A stretch of 64,000 nt of DNA from NCBI GenBank assembly GCA_014338405.1, contig JTDE01000139.1:69857-133856 (forward strand), written 5' to 3'. Positions 36,311 through 49,500 of the stretch are shown here, one piece after another. Numbering within the stretch: position 1 is the first letter of the stretch; each line of letters begins with the position of its first letter. The translations under genes were made by a program, and so were the position numbers. Source of the DNA: Paragonimus skrjabini miyazakii (taxonomy: Eukaryota > Platyhelminthes > Trematoda > Plagiorchiida > Troglotrematidae). The notes under the pieces were generated by a model. The model did no database searches. It was not told the DNA's origin and saw only the letters and a list, made by a program, of their open reading frames with translations.

Positions 36311-36624
36311 CGACTACCAGGGTAGCTGCAGTGTTAACACAAACTGTTTTTTAACACATAGTGGAGGACTGTGACGTTTAATGACCAAAGCCTCAGCACA
36401 CTGGAGTGTGCGTTTCTGGTTGCTCCGACAGATCACAGAGAACGCGTCAGAAACTTTGACTGTGTCCTGTTTGTATAATGTGCCTTGCAACGGAAGATGC
36501 GGGATGCTGTCCATTGGCATCTATACAGGCTCCTGGCGTTTCTAACTGCGTCCAGCCATTTGAATACATGGTGCTTGATACGAACAGCTAGTTGTCGCTT
36601 AATTCTCCCTATGTAGCTCATACT

Positions 36625-36774
36625 GCATTCCCACAATTTTGATTTTCATTTTTGGTGTCTGTCTGTTTAATCCATTAAGCCATGACTTCCACTCTGTGGA
36701 ATTTTGACTCGTTTAAAATTAGTTACATGTCCATGTGTGATCTGTATGTACGAAATGTTACTCCGGAGAACATC
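36625..36774. repeat. Right arm of 150-bp inverted repeat
   Basis: Partner of 36161-36310; the loop between the arms is 314 nt. Confidence 0.88.
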
Positions 36775-37099
36775 AAGGGAACAAACTGTTTCAAACAATT
36801 AATGAAAATAGTCACATTGTACGGCATTGTGTTAATTATCTGTAAATGGGTCAATTGTCGTTTAATTTTTTGCCGAGTGAATTTGGGGAAGTGTTACCAA
36901 TTCGAGGACTCCGGGGTCGACTATTCATGGCAATTGTGGTGTTGACCGCAGCTAGGCGTTCAGCACTATAATCATCATAGACACGCGTGGTTCACACATC
37001 AGTGCTTCACACTGACGCTTAACTACCACACAACCACAAAGAATAAAAGGCTAACCGTGTGTATGAAAAGAGAAGAAGAAATGAAAGGGGATGGAAAAA

Positions 37100-37345
37100 G
37101 ACCCGACTACAAACCGGTCAACATGATTTCATTATCTGACGATAAATCTACGTAATCACAACAATCTTGCAAAAGCACTTTGCACTTTGGGGCTGTAACA
37201 CGTATTCCGAAGTATTTAGCAAAACGCGGAAAAACCGCTAGTGTTGTTTGCGCCGCCTGAAAAGTGTCAGACAACAACATTTTGCTGTCAGCATAATCAG
37301 GATCAGTCAATATTCCACCAGGTAGGAGATCTACGTTAGCTTCTT
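37100..37345 (-). mobile_element. LINE RT fragment (YADD region)
   Basis: Minus strand TDPDYADSKMLLSDTFQAAQTTL and then FGIRVTAPKCKVLLQDC. Same subfamily as 34423-34582. The preceding 37020-37100 resembles 32835-32950, a purine-rich segment that lies just before LINE copy A, suggesting a shared 3' flank. Confidence 0.75.
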
Positions 37346-38029
37346 CTTGTTGCGATTATAAGCGGTTGTTGAGGTATTAGCATGTTAATCGGGGGAAGTG
37401 ATACTAGTTTGGTACAACCTTGCAGGTGGAATATGACTGCATTAAACGTTCCTCTAGTAGGTTGAAATAGACGTGTCACGTTAGGATTGGCACACTGTTT
37501 CTTCTTTTTCAGGGTGGGGTTTTATTCCTACTCTTTTTTTCATCGTTTTGTTTATTTGCTATTCAGTGAAACTACAAGGCATCCGGCCGAAACAAAGTTA
37601 TCGATATCAACTTCAAATTCTGCTTCTGCTGTATGGAATTTACATTTAGTACGACTTGTTTGATTTAAACAGCTTTTATTCCGGAGGGCTAGAAATACTG
37701 TGTCTAATGCACTTGCCTGTCCCCGCTCGATCTACAGTGCTGTCTTCCTACCTTGCAGTTCTGGCAGTTAGAAACCCTGGTGAATTTGAGAGATTCGACA
37801 GCGAAAAGTTTAGTGCTTTAGCGTTTCTTCTATTGTTGCTTTATATTTGATTAATAAGCAGTTTGAAGTTCAACTTGGAAGAGATCCAATCGTGACAAAT
37901 CGGAACTTCGTCTGAATTCAAACCAACGACTAAAACGACGTGCTCAAACGCATCGTACTGTTTACCAACTGATTTGCGAAGCTGACCGGATCTGAATGCA
38001 GTGTTTCCGAACTCATATATTGGATTCAG

Positions 38030-38300
38030 TAACGCAACCGATAGAGTGTTTATCGTGATTGTGCAATTTATTTCCATTGCTGGTTCAAACCTAGCCAGGG
38101 CTCAGATTTCTTGCAATTGGATGCTTTGTAATTTAATCTGTCAAACTACTAATTATTAATAAACTTTCTGCGCTCATCAGCGGCGTCTATTGTAAGTCCT
38201 TCGAGAGATCCTGCTGCGGCAGTCAAATCCATCGGGTGTATTCTGTGCGATACGGTGGGACGGGTATATGACAGATTCCAAATGTGAAATCTCCAAGCTA
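38030..38300. mobile_element. SINE relics
   Basis: Box B-like GGTTCAAACC near 38085, and 38170-38300 similar to the 14520-14670 part of the 14.5-kb SINE (GATACGGTGGGACGGGTATATGA, TTCCAAATGTGAAATCTCC). Too diverged to reconstruct one element. Confidence 0.5.
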
Positions 38301-38451
38301 TTGGCTTTACTAATTCTTTACTCAACTGGTGGAGCGCTTGCAACTTCCGGACGTGCTGTTTCTTTATCCTTTACCTGTGACAGTGTTTCACCCATGTATT
38401 TTGTTGCAAAGCAGGATATCGCATATTTTTTGTGTACGAGTGTTGTATAAC

Positions 38452-38748
38452 AGGCAGCTTCGTTTGTGAGCAGTATATTGGTTAGCGTAAACGCCCGACC
38501 AACAAACAAGCCAACGGCAGAATCCCCGGCCGGTCATGGTAGACCACAGTATACACATTTGCACGGCTGATGTGAATCCGTATATATTGGCCAGGAATAC
38601 GTTAGTATTCGCCTTGGTAACACGCCCGCCACCGTAGTGGGTACACACGGTTACACTAGTCGCTTCTGGTCCCTCGTCCTCCTGGCGTTGAGACCTGCCC
38701 CTTAGTTGCTGAATGTACGCACTATAGTACCCATAAACGAAGCTGCCT
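38452..38748. mobile_element. MITE-like block with terminal inverted repeats
   Basis: About 297 bp, GC-richer than its surroundings. The left end AGGCAGCTTCGTTT is repeated exactly in reverse complement at the right end (AAACGAAGCTGCCT), and the match continues imperfectly for about 26 bp. No transposase. The 135-codon antisense frame across it (38795-38388) has no recognisable motif. No clear target-site duplication seen. Confidence 0.5.
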
Positions 38749-41026
38749 TTTATAAAACACGGGGAAGAGTCGAAGCTTAGACATGAACAACTCAACAGAA
38801 GTTGGTTTCAACAGAATCCCCATTTATTTTTTCGTTTTATGTGTAACTGTTATAGCAATATATAATGTTCAAAGTTAATGATTGAAATATGAAGTTCCGT
38901 CTTATGTACCAATGAACCGTCAAAAGTAAAACCAGTTGTCTCCCGTAATATCACATCTATGAACCGTGAGTTTGTGCCAAAACCTTCAACAGTCGTATAC
39001 GTCAAGTTTTCTGCATCCTAGAAATAGCATACAACGCCTATAGGGATTGTAATCCCGAATGATGTAGATTGCTTCAATGCAAAAACGAAACGGAACTTAC
39101 ACTCAAGTCTTATATGATAAAAAACAGAGCTGTATTTATAATTAGCGCTCAGATCTATTTTTCGACTTTGTTGGGAGACTCATCTCCGAACGAAGGAGCA
39201 AAGGTGAATCATGTCATATCGATTGATCGATCCGGCTTCGAGTTACTTGATATGTTCTAACTCACTCAGTTAATCAAGGTCACTCAGTTAATCAGATTGC
39301 AGCTGCTCGATCGAACGCCTGTACGTTATGTGAACTGTTTTCATGCGTGCAATTTCTGATACCCCTCTGTAATGTGATAAGTTCTAACGCTCTGACAGCC
39401 ATGTATGGCACTCATTTCGTCCTACAAATTTAGAGTCTCTGCGGCCTAGTTCGAACTCGCCTAGTCCTTCCAATAAACGCTGTTGTCGCACCTATTCTTT
39501 TTCTCAGTTCTGGGTCCGCGATTGAGCATGTTTTGTTTATACTCGTTATGTGTGTCCGTAATTTTGAATTTTTATGCTGTGTTGTTGCTCATTTTGTTTG
39601 TTGTTTCCCCCGTGCCAACTGACTGTCCTATTTAAAATGTGATAGTCGCTCGTACCATTCGATACTCGCTATCATTTAATTACGTTGTGAATTTGAAGAT
39701 GACATGTATCTGTCTCGTTGATGAGTCTAAACTTGTTGCAGTAAACAAACCCAGGTGTCATTACTAATTGTTTCCGACAGCCTCGCGGAAATTATTCTGT
39801 CCAAAATTTTTTCCCATACTCGACTGTGAATGTTCTAAGTTTGATCTCATTTTAAAATTTCAACATGAGCTTATCGACATTTCATATTTGCAATATCAAA
39901 AGGAACACGTATGCATGACGATATAAGGGCTTTATTTTACACTTGTTGATATATACAACCAATTCGAAATGAACGGTGATAGATTTGGTGCATAATTTTC
40001 TGATAATTTCAACCTGTCGAAGGCACTTACCTAAAAGCTGACACTTTCTTACCTCCAAGGAGTTTACGGTCTGAAATACAGCGAGCAGTTTTGAACCAAG
40101 CAAAGCATCTGGAGTTTGTTCAACGGACAAACTCTAATATATAAGTTAGGTGAATTTTCCGTCGCGTAAAATAACGCCTTTTTCAATTAAAATGTTTGCC
40201 AAAGAAGCAGATATGCAATGCGATGTAAAATTTGTTTAGCATGTTCACCGAACTGTGAGATACCATAATATATTAAAACTGATCAACAATTTTGTTCCAT
40301 AGCCATATGGTGTTAATGCAAACGGTCATCATGAAGTAATTTTAGAAGGCGTATCGAGGTTTCGACTAAAAATAGTGTATCAATGAACTAAAGCCATTTT
40401 ACTTCTTTGTGCTAGCAGTCGCTGTTCTGTCTGTCACAGCTGATATGAACATTATACAAAACACCGTATAACCACGTGAAGTGAAGGTCAATTTTGTATT
40501 GTGTTTAATTCCCTGGTGCAGAATACACAAAACTCTCTCGGACGGATGCATGATTAGAACTACGACCCGTGTGTTAGCAAAAATGATTAGCTGAATAATC
40601 TGATTAAACAATTTAATTGTCTATTATCTATTGTCTATGTTCATTTAGCAAACATTCAAATTCCATTAAAACTCGTGTTTTTGTACGAAAACATCTGATG
40701 CCTTTGCTATTTATAACGTTTAATGTTTTGTCTCTTCATTAGTGCTATACTAATGTTAACAAAAATGAGCACGAACGAATCTACTCGGGTTATTATAGCA
40801 AATGCCTCAAAGCATCTTAGTTTTGCGCTACGTAAAATTTTGCTCGTCGTATGTAACAATTTAATTTCGAGGTAAAATAAGGCTTGATTTATTTTTAGTG
40901 GTTTTTCTAGATCCAGCATTCTCATCGCTTGTCCTTCGCAACTACTATTTGAGCACTTTTTGGAAACCCTTAACTGGGAGTGATTTATGGTTTAAGAAGC
41001 ACGGTTGAATACTTTTTATTACACCT

Positions 41027-41049
41027 CGTTAATATCGTTAACGAGGCTT
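41027..41049. repeat. Perfect 9-bp hairpin
   Basis: CCTCGTTAA / TTAACGAGG with a 5-nt loop. Confidence 0.7.
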
Positions 41050-41299
41050 ATCTGTAACCAACCCGGTTTGATCTCCTAGGTTTTTTACAGAACGTCCCAG
41101 TTCGCGTACTTTATGGTCCATCGACGGAAATAGGTTGTTTATTTCTAAAGATACCTTTAAAAGACACGAATAATATACTCTTTGTTAACCGTCTGAATGC
41201 AACGCACATGTGAACTGGTTATAGGGTAACGTACAACACAAGATAAAGTGACAAGTGGGGTTTGGAGACGAAACAATATACGTGCAAACTCTTCGGCTT

Positions 41300-41530
41300 G
41301 AAACTGGTCCGATTAAAACTATGGTTTCTCAACAGGGTGGCTGCAGTGTCAACACGTACTGCTTGTGAACGCCGAAGGATGCATAATTTCTGGGCCCGTT
41401 TCGCTTGTGTTCCTGAACAACGCACTGGAAGTTGACTGCCTGTATGGTTTTGATAGAAATTTTCGGCGACAGAAGTTTGGGTGTACTTTGCAGACAATAC
41501 CACGATGGTGACCTCTCACAGTGCACAACA
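41300..41530 (-). mobile_element. Penelope-like endonuclease C-terminal relic
   Basis: Minus strand KTIQAVNFQCVVQEHKRNG and then HKQYVLTLQPPC, the same closing motif as VKKQFVLTLQLPW at 36.3 kb and NFVQSLQLPW at 12.9 kb. Frameshifted; no inverted arms seen. Confidence 0.6.
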
Positions 41531-44500
41531 ATTTTGCAATATATGTTGTCATTCTTAGTGAAAGGCGACTGACTAGTTCTCTAAGCGATGATTCGTTCTA
41601 TCGTAATCCACAAGCTCCATGCACAATTGCAGAATCCTTCCAATTTTCTCTCGCTGTAGACGCTGTAGGTAATAATGCGCTGTATGGTGGATGCAGCTGG
41701 ATAGTATAATGTGTTTTGAATGTTGTAAGATTAAAACCAGCTTACATTTCATCGACGGAATTTCAAGGTATTCCAGTGTCTTTAACAAATGCCTCTTGTC
41801 GTTCTTTTTGTTTGGGTTAGTTTTTGATGAATTGCACAAAAGCTGTAATAAATCAACGTGTTAGCCAGTACACGTTAGCTTATTGTAGACTGATTGTTCA
41901 TTTTATCGGAACGTTCTGGAAAAGAAGTTGATTCGATCTTTTCTCTTCCACTTTGAGTTGACTGTACAAAGGAACCCTATTAATTGCATTGACTTGTTGA
42001 GTACCATCGGTTTTATTCTTCATCACCAATAATTTATTCTTGTATGATTAAGCTTTTCTAATTTGGTATTTCATCGGTTTTCCTCTGTAAACAAAGTCGC
42101 AAGATGTGTCCCAGTGGACTGTCCTTGACAATTACATCAAGTTGTTGATAATTTTGTTCTTTCATATGAGACCGTAGGTTGCTCATGTTGGATTTTAAAA
42201 CTTGTCTGATCGGTTGCCATCTACCGAAAGTGGAAGCTTTACAACCAGAAATTAATTCACTTATTACATTTGTCTCTTTAGTTGTGAATTGTGCCTCGCA
42301 TCTTACGCAACAACTGTTGTTATACTGTCGGTTAAGCCTGCCAACAACGGCTTGCAAGTGGTCCGTGCGTCACACGTGAAAATTAACCTAGTGCGCTGCC
42401 ATAGATTAACCACATTCGATTAACCGTCAGATGGTTGTGCTCCAGTCTGCCTGATGTTTTGTCATAACTGATGTTACTGGTATGATAGTTAAAGTATCTT
42501 CTTTGACAGCTGTTCACGTATGGGCCATCAGCAATAACGGTCGAGACAGTAGTACTTCATATCTCGACGCTACTAGATAGTTAAAACAAATTATATGCAG
42601 CACCCTTTAGATATTTGATATGTTACGGGGTATCGCACGTGCAGCGAACATTTCCGTAGAAAGAGATATTTCAGAGACTTTTGGGCACACACGTGTGAGT
42701 CCCCTGAAAGGCTGTTCACTGAAGAGAGCAAACGAAAGAAGGACTGTTATCCCGTCAAGCTCTACACTAAGAAGTGTGCAATGTTAGGGCAGTTTGAAAA
42801 CATAGTTTATCTTGCGTGACTTTTCAGAGGCGCGTTGTTGAACTTTTACATTCGCCTGTCGAGTTAAGCTCATCATCTTTAGTCTCAGTGGCTTCTTGAT
42901 GGTTATGACGCATTGTTTAAGACACGCTCGATATTGAGCTAACGATAAGTTAGACCAGATCATCACCGAATTAAACGATGCATCCCGAATGGGATACAAT
43001 TATCTCACGAGTATAACCGTTGTACATCAATAGGTCATGCCTGCGCATGCTAAACCATCCATCGAAAATAGACTGCAGTTCTCTTTCATGCAACCTTCTC
43101 CGTTTATCCATCGATTTACAACACCGTGTTTTTTTGCTCGAATTAGTCGAGGCAACAGGAAGACAAATAATCAGAGGTGCTAGCAAGTCGCGGTTTAAAA
43201 ACAGTTACAGTGTATAACAACGGGGTATGGCAAGAATAAAAAGCGAATTTAGGGCTGAAAGGAAACGACTAGAAGCCAACGGTATGAACGCTCGACGTTT
43301 CCGCACGCGACGCAGATTTCTTTGTTTGATCAGCGCGACTTTGTTATATGGAACTTGTGTAACCTAGCCATATGGTGAACCAATTGATTGGGTTCATATT
43401 ATGACGTGCTTCCATGATGAGGCTGACAATTGGTGGCTTCGAGTTTCGCGTTGGGCTACTCGTTTGACTGCTTGTTAACGCAGTAGGCTAAAACAACCAT
43501 TTTGGGAGATGGTGAATCATTTGCTGACGCAGGCATTTGTTTTTGTTGTTGAAGTATCTGTCATTCCAATTGAGGTTGGAGTGATGCGCGGTAGGTGCAT
43601 CAGAATGTTTAGGTATGCCCTGTCTTACATTTATTCAACTAGCTTTCAGGGTTTACGAGACGAAGCACAATTGGGAATCAAACTGGGTGCTTTTTATTGC
43701 AGTTTGCTTTTAGTTACTGATCTGTTCCATCTGCCTAAACGTATTTTGGCTTTCGAACAAAGTTGCTCTAAACGTAAACCATTCACACTGAGTTAATCTA
43801 TCAACTACGAAATCAGATTGAATATTTCTTCCTTTGTAAACGATCTGTTCAACAGTTTCACGTGAACTATCAGGCATAATGTCCAGATCATTCAGCAGAA
43901 ATACTTAACTCAGTCAATTTAATCAAACTAACTGATGTTCTATTCTTCATCAGGTCACCGAATTTTAAGGAGCAGCGGTACGTTTTTCCATGTTGATGTT
44001 CCATCGCACAATTGCTTCAGGGAACATCACATCAGTCAAGTTGATGAGAGAATCTACTGCCAAACATTCACTTGCCTATATTTATCGAATCGGATTCCTC
44101 GGACGGCCCGTGTTTATGTGGATGCAAATACAGGCCCCTAGTAGAAAAACAGCATATCTGATTATTTATAGTCTACACTTGACCTCAGCCATTGTATTCA
44201 ACTTGCAATAACTGTAATCTGTTGATATTTCAAAACTTATCGAATTAGTTCAGTGAAGGCAGTGCCTACAACCTCGCCGAGAAATCTTGATTACGAAGTT
44301 CGCGATCTGACCAAACAGAGCGATTCTGTCTGGTCTTCTTTTGAAATGATCCTGCAAGCTGAACACTGTGCACAAAGGTTATGGCTAAGCGTTTGTATGT
44401 GCTTACACGGTCGTGCTTATTGCTAGTCTAGTCTAGCATACCGAAATGTAGGTTTCCGTTCGAAGAAAAATTTACGTTACTAATGAACTCTAATTATACT

Positions 44501-46446
44501 AGTACTTTTTCTAATACTTTTTCCGGAATTGGTTAGCCGGAAATCTTATCTGAATGCTAAGTCTGCGACTAAATCTGTGTTTTGTCCGATTTGAAATGAC
44601 CTCCAGTCCCAAAATTCTATCAATGAAACAGTATTTTTAACGTCTTTTGAGTGATCCTGAAGGTGAAAACACCGGTATCTTAAACTGTACTGTTTTTTGT
44701 TAGCTATTTTGCAAAAGCGTTGCCGTTTTTTACCATTCTGTGGCCAAACAGTACCTATGTCTATGCGTGTTTTCGTGTAACTTTGAAGGAAAAACAGTAC
44801 TTAGCGCACAAAATCGAAGCACAGGGAGAACAATTTGGCGATATGTATGCGTTTGGGGCTAAGGTAAACTGACCTAGAAGCCCAAATGTATTGTAGACGT
44901 TAACTTTGAATTTTCCCGTGTTATTGGTTAGTTAATACTGACGAGCCAATACGAAATGCTGGCACCTACCAGTGTTCGTCTTCTCACCTTTTTGTTCAAA
45001 TTACTGAAGGGATATAACTGCTTCAAGTTTTAAATTACTGGGATTTCTAGCTGGTGTCCGACCTTGTCTTATCCGTCTATACAAATTTCTTCAGTAAAAA
45101 ATTCTGTTTGACCGGCTGACATTGTGAAATTTACATAATATCCCTTCTCTATCTAATCATTGATATAAGGCTTTCTTCAACATTTTGGAAGGAATAGGTG
45201 GTCGGGACCTACTCGGTTATAGGAAACAAAAGATGGTGCCGAACTCCCTTTCTAGCAGGCATTGCACGTTGTTGAACACCTAAGTTGACATTTCTTTTGA
45301 TCGTTTTTTTCAATGCCAAATTAGTGCCAATAACGTTAGCCACCGCGGACTTCATGATACTGCTTAGTAATAGGTATGTTTGTTCGGTACACCTTGAACA
45401 TCATTCACAATTGTCTACAGTTATTGCGTTGCAAATATCTTTTGAGCCAGATCCACTCAAAAAGTAGCACCGTGCTTGGGTGTATCCTTGAAAGAGATGG
45501 TCACTGGTGCATACCCGTCGCAGATGGAATTTGAATTCCAGCTAGGCTCTCATCATGCAGCCGTATTGACTACTGTGCCGTTACCTTCGTATGACGATCG
45601 AACTACCTTGTGCAAACGGTCCACCACATTCACTTGTGAATAGTGTTTAGATTGTCCAGTCACTATCCCCTGACCTCAATATTAGGACTCCTCCTCGAGT
45701 TGGTTTCATATAAATCATTAAAGATTCCGGGCGTAGTCTGGCTATTGGCAACTGGTGATGATAGTCTACGAATGCATTACGAGACCACTCATAGAGGAGA
45801 AGTGAAATTGTCTTCGAATAGTCATGACCGTAACATGACGCAAAAAACGGTGAGTCTGAGAAAGAAACACTTCTGGTCGTGGGCATCCAACTACTTGGTA
45901 CAATCACTTTCCAATCATGTAAAGACGTAAGGACTTAGTCCATGTAATCAACACTTTAGCTATTCGTCTCAATGTTAGTGCCATAACAGACTGGTGTCAA
46001 ACGAATAACGGACAATCACCTACATGGCCTAGATATCTTAGTGATACAGCTGAGCAGAGTTACTGGTTGACAACGTGAAAACCGGACGATGGTTTGGAAT
46101 TAACCTGACAGCGTTTCATAATTCATTTCAACAGCCAAGTTGTGAATCGTTTTTTAATATGTTCATACTGCTCTTACCCACTTTTACATTTACATTTTAT
46201 GGATGGGTGGTAAAAGAAAATATCGACTGCGCTTTCTGTCCAAATTTATTGTCTGTGCATCTTGTTTAAGATTAATTTCGGCGAAATTTCACTTGTAGCG
46301 AAGTTGGTTTGATAAATACTTCTGTGTGGTCATCTTCTCAAACATGAAAATAATGCTTTGCTATTCAGCCGCACAAGTTTACTTGTTGTCCGACAAAATT
46401 CAGCATAGTCCTCTATCCAGCAACTGAGATCCAGACAATGTGAGAA

Positions 46447-46539
46447 ATCGCCTAACAGATACGGCTTTCTGGCAGAATAACATGGCGCGATGACAGCTGT
46501 ACAACTGTAGACTGGTTAGGCGATATATATATATATATA
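46447..46539. repeat. 10-bp inverted repeat and (AT)n run
   Basis: ATCGCCTAAC (46447-46456) pairs exactly with GTTAGGCGAT (46515-46524), which runs into an (AT)n tract to 46539. Confidence 0.6.
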
Positions 46540-49500
46540 CAGTACACAGCTGTTGTCATCATTTATTCTACTCGAGTAATGTACCCAATATACGATGCTG
46601 GGTTGCGCAGGCGTACAGATATCGCTGGAATCATGTCGGGTCAATTTAACTTCTAATATTCTATTAATCTGACGTCAAAATGAACATTCTTCCTTTCCTC
46701 TATCTTGTGTCGTTTGCTCTGTTATACATAAACATAACTGTAAGACATACCATCTGGTTTACTGGCCATATACACTTTTCCAACTTCTGTGCTATAATGA
46801 TTGCTTAGCAAACACTCTGGCGGATGTCTGACTTGGTTAACCTTGCGTTTGAGCTCTTGATCTGAACGTTTCGAATGGCGAAACTGGCTTGCATATAATT
46901 CATTATATGGCTGGCGAATATACGCTGGCACATTTTGTTTTTGCAATTCTCAAACACACGTATATACGCCCATATAGATTTGTTACAACAACTTGGGTTT
47001 TCAAAATATTTATCTTAACTTAAATCTAGCCTATATTTTACACATATTTTATATCATTTGCTGAAATGATCAGTATTATATCTACGTTTGTGAATCGTCT
47101 CATAGTATTAAGTACGTTCAGAAATAATGAATCCTTTCAGGATCATTGATGACCACTGATGTGCACTTCTGCAAACAATAACAAAGGATGCCACGTTACT
47201 GATATGATTATGAAAAATGCACAATTTTCCAAAGATTTCTAAATCAGAAATATGGAGGGGCCTGGTTCGATAAATGTTATGAATGCATGATAATATTATT
47301 GGTTATTGTGTTTTATGTGTAACTGCAGATGTTCTGGTTTTGTGGTGATTTCTGTAGCCTTTCTGCCACATTTGCAACTGTTATCTTTGAGCCGGACTGA
47401 TTTTCAGACAGGTAGTGAGTTAGCGAAATATTCTCTAAATTTTTTTTGGATTGGAATTTTTGTTCTCAGGTCTTAAATTCACCAGTCATCGTAAGCTTCT
47501 CTCGCTGTAAGCAGAACGGCTGATATAAGAATGAGCATTGTAAAACCTGGTTCATTTTGAGAAAATGAGGTAACCAAATTTTTGTGTTGAAACACCAATA
47601 ACTAGCAGTTGTAAGATGTGAGGTTTGTCAGGTTTATTTGATATTAAGGTTAATGAACGACTGTGTTCACAGTAGTCTGACATTTTTCATGATTGACCGA
47701 GCGGCGTTTGCTGGATGAACGACACTCCCTCAGGTAGTCAATTGTTTGACTTCGGTTTTATCTAGGTTGCGTACTTCTACGCGTGACAATGGACCCGCGA
47801 TTTAGCTAGATGGTGACCATTGACTGAAAGCTTGCCTTAATCATATGCCCCCTAATTTCATTCCACGGGTGCGGATCCAATCCCAAGTGGTTCAGTGCAA
47901 ACCACTTGTGATTAACCATTTGTGCCATATTCGGTTAGTTTTGAACACAACGCGTTATGTTCTACTGATGCATGGTGAATGATTTGATTAAAATAAGTTC
48001 AACACAAATTATATTTGATTGCGAAATTCCCACACAAATGGACCTTTTGCAAGTTATTCCCGAAAAGGCAAGGTTAGTTTATGTCGGTCAAATTCACTGC
48101 TGCCGGTTATTATTTAAAATATTCTACTCTCACCAATTAGGGCTAGTACAAAAGTTACTTTGTCTTCTATGGAAGCAAATAAGCCACTTCCGCAAAATGC
48201 AATGTATCCTTCACACAATGATTCTGTGAGACGAGTGAAACAGGGCTCACCACAGTTGTTTCATCAAAGTTGTCCCCAGCTCAAATCGTGATAGCACCAA
48301 GAACATACACAGCTGGTTAGTTTCGACCCCAGCGAATCTCAGTTTTTGCGCCCTTTTCGGCAGATGTCTGCCAAACGCGTAGTGTGCGGTCAACTATGGA
48401 TGAGTTCCAATAAACGTATGTGCAGAACGTTCAGAAGTGACACGCTTTGAATACATAATGATTTTGCGGAGAGTTTTGGTTGTTCCTTAAAGTTCGGTAT
48501 CAGACAAAAATAATCTGCCAAGAGTAGTTTTTCAACATTTCACCGTCTTCACTCATTTTTAGAATTTTTGCTAACGATGCTCACTTGTGCAACTCGAGAA
48601 TCTCCAGTAGAAGCAACTCTTTTATGAAAAATCCATTCCTGTTAAATTTCGATTGAAATGTTTATTGTGGATTGTAAACAAGCCTTCACCATTGGGTGAC
48701 CAGTTTAACAGTATCACTTGAGTACCTGTCAGTTTGACTCGCACTTTTGCTTAATTAAATGTTCAATCTAAGTTAAATTCATAACTACGTTAGTTCATAT
48801 TGTTTATATCTAATGCATGCACCTCTTGAATAGTGATTTGTGATTCCTGCAATTCAGCCAATGTCAATCCATGTATCTAAAATGTGTCTCAGAAAGTGTT
48901 TCAAAATTATTACATATTCATTTGTTAAACTTTACCGTTACTCTACGATTGGTTTGCTGTTTGCGGTAATTCGGCAATCAGGCATATCTGGGTAATCTCG
49001 ACCATACATCCGGCCATGCAGACAGCAGAATTTGAAGTCAGACGACAGTTATCTATTTGCAAATTAAACTTACCATTGATCATTGTAGTCTGGTGGACAC
49101 TATGGATGTCAACAGGTTCACAGACTTCCGGTGAATTGCATTCATTAAATGCACTATATGCACCAACATATATTGTGAAAATACAGAATCACTTTGTACC
49201 ATGAAGCTCACTGGATTTCGGAACACTTCGTCCAGGCACTATTCATTGTCCACTATGTTTTACGTACCTAGTTCAGTCTGAGATACACGATGAAATAAAT
49301 TGCAAATAAGTTGGGACATTTTGATTTTGTGCTATATTTTTTCTGAAATTTCGGTTTGATTCGGCATTACCACTAGTTCACTTACTGGTTTAAATCTGAG
49401 GTCCATGGTGTTTGCTAATATGATCAAATTAGTTCTGTAATGCAGACAGCAATGTTTGGATAACGTTTGTCCCTGTTCTGTTACATACGGTCGTTCCGTT

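Larger units (their letters stand above)
36161..36774 (-). mobile_element. Penelope-like endonuclease fragment inside an inverted repeat
   Basis: On the minus strand, 36636-36313 encodes WECSMSYIGRIKRQLAVRIKHH (the GIY-YIG second motif YIGR is intact) and then, after a frame change, AFSVICRSNQKRTLQCAEAL to VLTLQLPW, the Penelope endonuclease C-terminus. The 150-bp arms flank it; the right arm runs directly into the endonuclease. The layout is the same as at 11.5-13.05 kb, with different arm sequence. Confidence 0.78.

Noticed and set aside
38388..38795. 135-codon antisense open frame
   Set aside because: It coincides with the MITE-like block and its GC-richer composition; no protein motif.
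45485..45620. Possible tRNA-like SINE (GAATTTGAATTCCAGC)
   Set aside because: Box B is poor and no tail or partner copy was found.
45657..45849. Exon-like frame ending AAAACG|GTGAGT
   Set aside because: Weak acceptor, no recognisable protein, and an equally long antisense frame.
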